DNA from: Amphimedon queenslandica
Taxonomy: Eukaryota; Porifera; Demospongiae; Haplosclerida; Niphatidae
DNA: 40,747 bases
Direction of reading: 5' to 3'
Assembly (NCBI RefSeq): GCF_000090795.2
Contig: NW_003546430.1
Span: forward strand, 3,475-44,221
The notes under the pieces were generated by a model. The model did no database searches, had not been told where the DNA came from, and saw only the letters and a program-made list of their open reading frames with translations. Each line of letters starts with the position of its first letter. Position 1 is the stretch's first letter. The position numbers and the translations under genes are program-made. Of this stretch, positions 32,614-40,747 are shown in pieces.

Positions 32614-32721
32614 TTTGCCATGGTACAATGTCTGCCATGTACAATGGCAGACATTGCAAACATTGTACATGTTTGCCATGTACAATGTTTGCCATGGTTT
32701 GCAATGTCTCTGACATGGTAC
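32614..32721. repeat. Nested palindromic cluster built on GCCATGTACAATG
   Basis: The unit GCCATG(G)TACAATG recurs several times in one orientation, with CAATGTCTGCCAT/ATGGCAGACATTG as a hairpin and CATGGTAC at both outer ends. It creates spurious open frames on both strands. Possible foldback element or recombination product. Confidence 0.7.
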
Positions 32722-33696
32722 AGAAAGAGGCTAGCAGGTTAGTACTGAGTAGATTGGCTGACAGGATCATTACTGAATCTAATAGTCAACAACTAACTCC
32801 ACTTATCAAAATACAGGAGCTCCAAGGAATTTTCTGTGTGCCTGAGAGTAACTGTGATAATATGTACTATGTAGGTTTGTAAAATACATGTAATAGTAGT
32901 AATTAGTAATACATAATTTTAAAACAGGAGCTATAGCAAATTGACAGTATTGAGCTTGTATCTGTTCATCTTCAATATTCCAGTGTTTCAACATGTCTTT
33001 ATATTGAGAGCAAATGTATGCCTCGTGTAAAGTCTGGGTATTAAGCACAGCAGACTTTCTTTTGAAATTGTTGTTAAGCCAGTGAGCTGTTAGGCTCAGT
33101 AAAGAGTCATTGCTAACAGAGGTACTCCATATATCAGTGGTAAAGCTAAACCACTTGACACCAGCTATTTCCTTCCTTACTTCTCCTTCAATTGCTATAT
33201 AAATCCTTGGTATTACTGGTTCTGTGAAGTACTTATGACTTTGAAAGTAATACCTGCTTTCCATTGCTTTCAAAAAACAAGCGAAACCTACATCAGTGAC
33301 TTTGGAAAATGACTGGTTATCAATAGAGATCATTTCACCAACTCGTTGATGAATACGCTGTGCTCCATGGTCATTGATATCCCAGACATAGCTCAACTCC
33401 ATACTCAACTCCAGTGATAAGTGGTTAGTCTTGGGGAGTTCTGACTGTCCTGTAGTAGGTCATTGTTTCTTTTCTGCTTTGTACTTCTTAAACTGCTCTT
33501 GATGCTTTGTTCGTAAATGAAACAAAAGATTGCTGATGTTAAAACTTTTTGTATTGCTACCACCATAAGAAAAAGAAGCACTGCACTCATTGCAGATAGT
33601 AAAGTGTGTATCTTATACAGAGAAATAGTCCCAAAGAGCAGAGGTCATTCTATTTCCAGCCGTCATTTTGAACATGTGGCACAGTAGTGGTACATG

Positions 33697-33708
33697 TGCG
33701 CATGCGCA
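33697..33708. promoter_or_regulatory. NRF-1-like palindrome TGCGCATGCGCA
   Basis: The same 12-base palindrome as in the scaffold gene's upstream region. It lies 31 bp upstream of the hAT transposase ATG, where a transposon promoter is expected. Confidence 0.45.
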
Positions 33709-33727
33709 TAGTTATCGATATCAGTAG

Positions 33728-33789
33728 TATTAATGATACTGATACTAATACTGGTTGATATTAATAATACTGATACTAATACTAGTTGA
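33728..33789. repeat. 31-bp tandem duplication in the hAT subterminal region
   Basis: Two adjacent units (33728-33758 and 33759-33789) starting TATTAATRATACTGATACTA, with two mismatches. Subterminal repeats of this type are common transposase-binding regions in hAT elements. Confidence 0.85.
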
Positions 33790-34719
33790 ACATGCTGTAA
33801 TATCAGCCGATACATTAGCTGATCCGATTATTTGTACATCACTACATTGAAAGGCTAATGTTTTCATCACCTTTTCTATTGCTGTTTTCATCATCTGCTA
33901 TTGCTAGAAGGACTAAAAAGATCTTGAAAGATCCATGGTTAAGCAAGCTAACTGCCATTTTGACTACTATGTGGAGACACCCTGTAATTAATTAATAATT
34001 AATACAAATACATGAAAATCATCTCCTCTACTTATTTTTGCTTCGTGTATGTACTTGTATGTACTGGAAGACCTGTTTTTTGTCTAAATACTCATGTATC
34101 GTGTATACATGTCCAATGTCTAAATTGGAATATTATTTTTCCATTTGAATTGGCAGACCTTTTATAATCAGGAAACAACGTTGGGCAGAACAGTGAACTT
34201 CAGAGGAGTAATTATAGTAACTAGCAATTAACTGCTAATTATGATGATGTCATCTTCCGGCAAGAAATTGTATAATAATAGGTAATCTATTATAGTAGGG
34301 CATTGCCTCTAATACTTGCCCTGCAGCTGCCTATTGGTATAGCTGTCATTAATATGAAAAGAAGTCGCAACATCAAAAACAAAAACCATTAAATGTTGAG
34401 GGAGTTTTTCCTTTCTGCTGATTAATTGAGCTGGACCAGTGTCATATAACTGAATGTAAAAATTGAATTTATTATTAACGTTGAATCATTATTAAAAACT
34501 AACAGTGACAAGAATATTACACCCCTTCAAAAAGAAGGGTAATTCAATCTGAAGTGTATCTTTTTATCTGTATTGTCAAGAAGATAATCAAATTGTTCAT
34601 AATAATTATTAAAAAATACAATTGTATTGTAGTGGCTGAAATTAGATAGTGGACACTCTATCATTATCTACTCTTGGTATTATTGGTACCATTATATTTT
34701 ATGTAATGGTCTTAAGATT

Positions 34720-34861
34720 GGCTTACAATATTACGCTAGGCCTGATATCACTTTGACGTTAGAGTTGAATTTGAATCAACTTTAGCATGATTCGTTTGCG
34801 TCAATAATTTAAATGGCTCATGTTTTTGTCCACACGCTGGCCTAGCTTCATATTGTAAGCC
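34720..34861. repeat. Inverted repeat, 23-bp arms
   Basis: GGCTTACAATATTACGCTAG (34720 on) pairs with CTAGCTTCATATTGTAAGCC (to 34861) with two mismatches; the 96-bp interior has no frame. Probably a small foldback or MITE. Confidence 0.7.
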
Positions 34862-34907
34862 TGCCTTAATACAAAGTTAATAGAGGATATACATGCTAGC
34901 TACATGT

Positions 34908-35051
34908 AGCTGTAATGTAACGTAATGTGCCACTACAGATACAGTGGGTGATCTTGTCTTGGATTCTACACATTTCTTGTTAGACTTGCCAGGCTTGTTG
35001 GTACTGTAGCTAGGTTTTCAATGTGGCAACATCTAACATTACATTACAGCT
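34908..35051. repeat. Inverted repeat, ~26-bp arms
   Basis: AGCTGTAATGTAACGTAATG (34908 on) pairs with CATTACATTACAGCT (to 35051), and GTGCCAC pairs with GTGGCAA nearer the centre. The left side is preceded by TAGAGGATATACATGCTA, which resembles the end of the TA-flanked MITE at 32022. Confidence 0.65.
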
Positions 35052-36788
35052 ACAATATGATAAGATACTACAGTTTATATTCATAAATGTACTTGGCATG
35101 TGTATCCTCAATGAATTAAAGTGTTCACAATATTATTTGTGACCAATTGATAAATATTTTGACACTGAAAATTATCACATACATGGTGTATATGATTTGC
35201 ACCTTATCGACTAATTATGTTTATGATCTGAAAGTGATACACAACATATCTGTCATGATTGGATGTGATGTATAAAACTGCAGCTGACACAGGAACAGGA
35301 ATGGATTTTGATTCTTGTGTTATATTGTGCTGGCATATTTTTATGCAACACTACCAGTCATGATGCATATTTTGTGTGGAAAGACCCAATACAATTGCTC
35401 CATAGAGCTGAGTAAGTGGTCATGTACATGAGTACTTAAATTTGTACGTTTGATAAATCATTTTGAATGAGTTGATTTGAAGATTGATCTTAATGATTTA
35501 TGTCTCATCATGAGTTTATTTGTTTACGACCAGTTACTTGTATGGTCATTATATCTTTATAATATGGTCAATGAGCTTTAGGTAATCTTAAGGTCATTTC
35601 CTTAATGCTTTTAAGAGGAAAAGTATAGATTACCTTCCATACTTTTGCTCATAATCCTCCATAGTGAAGTGGCTTTTAGAAAATTAAGAAGCTAGGAAAA
35701 AGTTGACACAATGCTGCATATTTTGAGACATGTGCTTCTATAACATTGGAACATCAGAAGCATAGGAATAATAATCTTTTGGCATCTACTTTGATTTGTG
35801 TTACGACCAGAAGTGCCTGTGTGTTGATGAGTTCAAAATTCAACTATTAAATTTTCCAATCTTCAGGCAAATCAAGCTGGGCCCCTGTCCACAGGTAGAG
35901 ATACCCTCTTGTTACTGGAGTGTCTATTGCCCTCTTTTTAAACTTATTAATCCTTTATCCTTGTACTTTAACTGTTACTGCAGTCTCCTTGACCTTGAGT
36001 GGGTATTACTTCTAGAGCTGCCTTTTTCCACTGCTGTTACTGAAACTGAACAAATGGTAAGTTGGTAGTCAGTGCACAGTGGCAAGAGTTTTTTGCTATG
36101 TTTCTTGAACAACTAGTCAATTTAAAATTAATTCCGCCTCCCTGCCCACCTCACAGTTTACGGTTCTGTAGGAGTTCACTTCACTTTGGGGTCTGTTTGA
36201 TAACATATTTTCCCCTGTGGGTGAGCAAAAAAGTGGTCCATCATATTTAAAGTCATTTCAATGAACTTTTGGATGTCGAATCCAAAACTTTAGCCACAGT
36301 TTCACTACATCTTAAATTATCCTAACTTTGTTGATGGAAGCTACAAATTTACTTGATACTGTTTTGTAGTTCACACAATCTAGATCTGAAGAGGCTAACC
36401 AAAGCTCAAAAGCAATATGATTAGTGTCATGGTTAGTTTTCTAATCATTATTGATTATATTTAAATGAGTTTCTGCATTAAACATGTATTTGGGCTGAAG
36501 AGGATGAAACATGAAAACATGAAACTCATAAAACACGAGTTAGAAACTTGTAGAATGAATCACGTTTCTTGAATCAAGGCATGTAAGGTGACATATTAGA
36601 TGAAACATTGGTCCTAATTTTCAGAAAATTCATAAAACCATACATTTACTACACTATAGGAGAAAATTTGTCACTGTGAAATGGTGGAAGAAATCACTAC
36701 TTTTCTGTACTAATCTGTTCAATTTTGAGGGCAACTCATATAAACGGCCTTCTCCGAATTTTTCGAAAAGCTGGATGATATTTTTTTC

Positions 36789-37031
36789 TTACAGCAATTG
36801 CCAACACTGCATGGCCTCCTTAGTCACCTTGCACAACTTATTTGCCCAAGACTTTGCAATGAGATACCTAATAGGAACTGGAAATAAATATTTTAATTCC
36901 TTGAAAGAAAAACTCACCTCAAAAATTTCAGGATATTCTGTCCACCAAGTCGTACTCCATTTCTGAAGTGCTCCCAAAACTCTGCTTGCATTTCATTTTT
37001 GCAGTAAATTCTGGAGCATCGGAAGACAAAT
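36789..37031 (-). CDS. Two-exon C-terminal gene fragment, unknown family
   Basis: Exon 37031-36918 (start tentative) encodes CKNEMQAEFWEHFRNGVRLG and QNILKFL, ending at a GTGAGT donor. After a 50-bp intron with a TTCCTATTAG acceptor, exon 36867-36789 encodes YLIAKSWANKLCKVTKEAM and CWQLL, then TAA (36789-36791). The split codon joins cleanly. Composition is protein-like but I recognise no domain. Upstream exons could not be found; the sequence above 37031 reads as repeat. An intron-like segment resembling this one recurs near 40390-40480, so the fragment may belong to a repeated family or an old transposon gene. Confidence 0.4.
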
Positions 37032-38938
37032 CTGCTTATTATACACATCCTTTGGTTTAGAGAAAGGAGGCTTTGTCAACAGGCTCTTGTTTGTTGCTAA
37101 AGCTGATGTTGGGAGGAGGAGGCTTTGTGGACAGTTTCCTGTCAATTTTTTCCAGTTAATTTTGTCCTGTCGATTGAAAATACCTCTATATCTGTTTAAT
37201 GCTCTTGCTGGAGGTGAATTCGTTCCTGCCATTAGGCGAATTTGTTCTTGCCAACTATTGTGTAAGCTTGGTCATAGCCTAGTTTTGCTTAACTTTTCCC
37301 TAAAACTTTGCCAATTGGTGGTCCTGTTTGCATAACTGGCATGAATCTCATTTGATGGACCAAGTGCCATTACTGTCACAGGCATCAGTGAAGGACCCGA
37401 TTGATTCCAATGCCTGCAGGAGCCTGTTGTCTAAACAATCTATCATAGCAGAGCCAACTCTTCAGTCCTGTCATACAATGAAACTACTAAAAATACTCAG
37501 AAGTGGAATCCCTTTAATAATCCTCAGTACTAAAATCTTGATCCAAAATATATAAATCACAGTTCAACATTCTACTTTAAATTCTTTAGAAAGTCATCTA
37601 AATTTAATGAAGAGTCACTAATCCTTAGCTTTGGAGATTAGGAACAGAAGCCACTAGTTGTACTACTGTACTAATAGCAGTGAGGAGGGGAACATGCTAA
37701 CAGCTAATTGGCGCTCTCTTTGCAAGTTGGTTGTGGCATCGATTATTGCTTTAGCCATAGTTACTTTTACCAGTGCAATTGGTAATCAAATTTCTCATTT
37801 TTATAAACACATTTTTAACTTGTTTTTGCATTTAGTTGGCCATGTCAAGTGAATTATTTTTTATCAGCAAGTCATAATTGTAATGTACCGTTATACTACT
37901 ATGAAATAAATAAGGGTTGTAATACACAGCCTCTAATTTAAAGTGCTTAGAGAAGGAAGTGAAATATACTTTTGTCTATTTATACAATTCTAATCTAATT
38001 CATGTTCATTATGTGTCATCCATATCCATTCTTTGATATGAAATCTTGAATATACATGGGGTATGTCATACAAGGATGTACGTCTAGCAGCTGCCCTGCT
38101 ATAGTTGCCACTGGACACTTTAATTTTGTTTATTTTAAAAGTACTCAGAAAGGTATTGCACCGTCAATTGCCGAATCCTCCCCCCCCATCAATCATTATG
38201 TCTCTTCTGACTTTCCATTCCTCTTTTCATTGCTTTAAGTGAGGAAGTATCTTAGAGTCTAAACAAACTAAGATAAAAAGGAGATCTGATTAAATGACTT
38301 GACAATATCAGAATTACTAACCGAAAATAGCTATTGCTCGTTATTTTGTTCATACTCATCGTATATCTCATTAAAAGGCCCAATGACTTGGCAAAGCTCT
38401 TTCTCGAGTTCTGTTATCTTTTTTTAGCCTTTAGCTCCTGTTTTGTAAAAATATACAATCTTGGGAAATTTAAAGGTTTCATTTCACAAATTTTGTCAAT
38501 ATTATGAACCAACTTCAATATCAATTTCCACTTCATAAAGTTATCATTTCGTAAAATTTGTAGCTCCTTTAGAAGCCCTACCCCAACCCCTGCCAGCTCT
38601 TCCTAGTAAATTTGTATACTATATAATGGAAAATAAAGAAGATATTTAATACATTATAGTAAAGTCTTACTATTTGCTACTTTACAACCCTCAGTTTTTG
38701 TATGATCAACTACCTTTTCTGCTGAAGTGACATCGAAACCCCTGCAGGAGGGACAATGGCAGCTCCTGCTGAAGGCAGGCTTCTTCTTCATGGGCTCCTG
38801 GTACTCTATACTACCATAGAGTATTATGCTACATCATGAACTGGTCACAAAGGGTTGTACAACTACATTACAGACATTTCAGTATATTCTACGATGCTAT
38901 TTTGAGCGATGTATTTCCTGCAAACATTGAGCATCAGA
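37032..38938. other. Non-coding or decayed region
   Basis: Several short open frames on both strands (37087-37335, 37328-37555, 37658-37852, 38056-38238) overlap each other and none shows a domain. A minus-strand stretch near 37440-37340 reads MIDCLDNRLLQALESIGS before a stop and may be a decayed exon. GGCAAATT/TTGCCAATT-type fragments near 37230-37325 resemble the TTGGC MITE family. 37740-37800 resembles 40260-40330. Confidence 0.45.
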
Positions 38939-39365
38939 TTACACAAACCTAGTTTTAAAAGATTTATCTAGACTAGGGTATTTATTCTCCTTTTCGATGT
39001 TGCTTGCTTTATCATTGTTATCAATCTCAGGATCAGCTTTCAACTGTGTAGTCCACTTTGTAGCCAATTCTATTCCTTCAGGAGGCATATTTGGTGTCTC
39101 TAAAATCTGAAAGTAAAAAGAGAAAGGGAATGATTGTCCACATAACTTCTAACAATGTATTCATCGTGACCTGTATCAAAGTAAAAAGTTATAAATTTCA
39201 TTGAACAAAATAGTACAAATGGACTTACGAGAAACTCTTTTAAAAACTTCATCCAAAATAAGCATTGTTCTTTCTTCCTCGGGTTTTCTGACCAGCAAGC
39301 TGTTCAGTTCGAGTATTATACTATAATGTGTACTGTGGCACCAAGGTCTAATGACTTCATTTGAC
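38939..39365 (-). CDS. Two-exon C-terminal gene fragment, unknown family
   Basis: Exon 39365-39229 follows a TTTTAG acceptor, encodes 45 residues (SNEVIRPWCHSTHYSIILEL, RKPEEERTMLILDEVFKRVS) and ends at a GTAAGT donor. Exon 39099-38939 follows a second TTTTAG acceptor (39101-39100) and encodes TPNMPPEGIELATKWTTQLK and a charged tail ending KTRFV and TAA (38939-38941). The phases agree. Alternatively a 31-bp intron (38948-38918) would add KYIAQNSIVEYTEMSVM and a TAG at 38863-38865; I judge that less likely. Upstream exons above 39365 are not identified, so the product is partial. No family recognised. Confidence 0.5.
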
Positions 39366-40747
39366 CTAAAAGAAATAAATAATTTTGTTAAACAGTCAGG
39401 GTTTCAAACTGCTTGTTAATGTTTTTTTTGATGCTAATCCAAAGTTTGAAATACTCCGGATCTTTTTGTTTAAGTATTGGATATCTACCTTTTTGGTAGG
39501 GGCTATGGACATGTAACACCAGGAAGAAAAGTGGCTGTGAGTGTAGCCTGAGACTCCTTTTTCTGAGGATGTTATAGGCTCATGACAAGTAGGTATCTAA
39601 TTTATACTAAGATTGAGCCAGCTCATGCCCTAACTCTTATCTTGTCCAAGTGCTTCAATATCCTAGGACACTAGTATATTCTCTTTTGCAATCCTATCAT
39701 AAATAATGCATACAGGAGAAAATCATCAACACTAGCTTACTTCACATATTAAAAACTCATAATTATTTGTGTTTACTATGTCTTCTAATTGACCCCTCCT
39801 TGATTTCTAAAGAATGAATTAAATGAAGATCTAAGAGCATTACTCAAGGATATGCCATCTTTTTAATTTACATCTCTCATCAGTGGCAGTTTGTGTGGAG
39901 AAAAAACTTGATCAGATAAGTCTTGCATCCAAGACTCTACATCAAACAATTGAACAAAGAAAGATTTAACACAGAAGGGGCACACATATGGATAAGATGG
40001 GACAATAGATGGTATCATCCCAATGCATTTACAATAAGACGATTGGTACAGGACTCCCATTCAATCACGTGGCCAGCATCCTCTTACGAAGGACAGATGC
40101 AGTGAACTGGGTGAAAGACTAGTTTGAATTTATCTTCTCAATCTGTTTAGTCATAGCAGGTCCTCCCATTGTGTCAAAGGTACCCGCCATGTCAACTGTC
40201 AGTATTAGTCAGGTCAAACCGAGATAGGGTGGTGTGATCTTTCTTTTTTTGCAGAACAATATTGCTTTCACCATTTTAAGTTTTACCAGTGCAATTCGTT
40301 CATGGTAATCAAATTTGCCACAATTTTTTTTATAAAAGATGTCAGCGCCACATTGACCCTTTCCAGCTCTGACTTTGACCCCTAGCTGTCTTTGAAATGA
40401 ATTACCTAAAAGGAAGTGGCAATAAATAAATTAACACATGTAAAAAATATTTTGTGAAACTCACTGAGCAAATAGTGCGTACTGTGGGAGTATGCTAATT
40501 GTGTGGTTGTCACCCCCTAGATGTGGTTTGCCACATCTTTTTTTATTACAAAGGATCATGATAATTAGTATATTTGGAAATAATGCAGCTATAAGAAGAA
40601 AGCTTTCAAATCAATTAATGGCCATTCGTGTTTTTAAACCTGCCTTATGAACTTAAAATAGACTGGTTGATTGCTGAGGAATAGAGGATCATTAATAGTT
40701 CCCTAAAGATATATTACTAGGAAGTACAAGTACTGAATCCTTTGCAT
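39366..40747. other. Unresolved region, possibly upstream introns of the fragment at 38939-39365
   Basis: A minus-strand open frame at 40060-39863 contains PYVCPFCVKSF, suggestive of half a zinc finger, but lacks matching histidines at zinc-finger spacing. The plus-strand frame at 39923-40105 overlaps it. 40260-40330 and 40390-40480 resemble sequence at 37740-37800 and 36855-36920. Nothing else is supported. Confidence 0.4.

Larger units (their letters stand above)
30871..33666 (-). pseudogene. hAT-family transposase with BED zinc finger, broken
   Basis: Would bind transposon ends and catalyse cut-and-paste transposition. Segments in order: BED finger (33666-33480; SALWDYF, CNECSASF, HLRTKH); the catalytic-region start (33408-32950; WFSFTTDIWSTS, SLTAHWLNNNF); then, after the interruption, 31522-31380 (VHLILRHKAANM, GCFAHTLQL) and 31380-30940 (PTHWNSSLYILQK, DARLKTNF). 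Breaks: in-frame TAA at 33613-33615 and TGA at 33460-33462, a frameshift near 31380, another near 30938, and a final TGA at 30871-30873. The C-terminal hAT dimerisation region is not seen. A spliced join between WNIEDEQ and VHLILR across the interruption is possible (acceptor ACAG at 31521) but would still leave the stops. The element is dead. Confidence 0.85.
30871..33845 (-). mobile_element. Decayed hAT (ZBED-like) DNA transposon with nested insertion
   Basis: The right boundary is suggested by TAGTGATGTACAAATAATCGG read on the minus strand from 33845, which resembles hAT terminal sequence, followed by tandem GATACTAATACT repeats. Transposase remains run from 33666 to 30871. They are interrupted from about 32945 to 31522 by foreign sequence: an unknown coding fragment, a TA-flanked MITE and a palindromic cluster. 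I could not find the matching left terminal repeat, so the element is probably truncated there. Confidence 0.75.
33846..36788. other. Non-coding region with hairpin repeats
   Basis: No protein gene supported. Two inverted repeats lie at 34720-34861 and 34908-35051. A plus-strand open frame at 35796-36059 ends ATG just before a GTAAGT donor (36058) but shows no recognisable domain. The rest is AT-rich with short closed frames. Confidence 0.5.

Noticed and set aside
35796..36059. Plus-strand open frame ending at a GTAAGT donor
   Set aside because: No domain, no downstream exon that continues the frame, and closed upstream.
38863..38917. Alternative last exon KYIAQNSIVEYTEMSVM for the fragment at 38939-39365
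   Set aside because: It needs a 31-bp intron; reading straight through gives a stop nine bases later, which is simpler.
39863..40105. Overlapping frames with PYVCPFCVKSF suggesting a zinc finger
   Set aside because: Only one Cys pair, no matching histidines at zinc-finger spacing, no splice signals linking it to the fragment at 38939-39365.
1..40747. tRNA, rRNA or CRISPR-like arrays
   Set aside because: No cloverleaf, rRNA core motif or regularly spaced direct repeats with unique spacers were found by eye.

Overview
The window looks like a piece of a demosponge nuclear genome, most like Amphimedon. This is inferred from AT-rich DNA, genes cut by many very short GT-AG introns (several of 38-51 bp), sponge-like receptor families, dense small transposons and scattered self-complementary TACATG repeats. 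There is nothing prokaryotic about it: no operons, no Shine-Dalgarno sites, and exon phases that join cleanly across introns. All exon models below come from reading splice sites and reading frames by eye; no search or transcript was available.

Layout. 1-2041 is mostly intergenic, with a weak two-exon coding trace on the minus strand. 2042-4204 (minus) holds two tandem, single-exon rhodopsin-like receptors that are clear paralogues. 4901-13197 (minus) is a complete 16-exon class C receptor of GABA-B type: signal peptide, Venus-flytrap domain, seven membrane segments and a C-terminal coiled coil, about 838 residues. Its introns hold several small transposons. 13665-14846 (plus) is an intronless zinc- and NAD-dependent alcohol dehydrogenase, divergent from the receptor across a 467-bp intergenic region. 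15092-26964 (minus) is a scaffold gene with at least 15 visible exons. It encodes a PX domain, two SH3 domains, a tyrosine-motif-rich linker, a third SH3, a proline-rich stretch and a C-terminal SH2 domain. An assembly gap (24604-25416) hides the end of the PX domain. The N-terminal half is p47phox/Tks-like; the C-terminal SH2 is what makes it unusual, and it is the most interesting object in the window.

27037-30870 has no convincing protein gene. It holds a promoter-like NRF-1 palindrome, a MITE with 5-bp target duplications and a long inverted repeat. 30871-33845 is a decayed hAT/ZBED transposon (minus) with in-frame stops and frameshifts. It is broken by a block that carries an unrelated coding fragment, itself split by a MITE with 26-bp perfect inverted ends. 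33846-40747 is mostly non-coding with hairpin repeats, plus two short spliced minus-strand gene fragments of unknown family (36789-37031 and 38939-39365).

Functionally, three membrane receptors and one phosphotyrosine/phosphoinositide scaffold lie close together, but there is no evidence that they form one pathway. The many small DNA transposons sit in introns and intergenic DNA and explain much of the non-coding structure.
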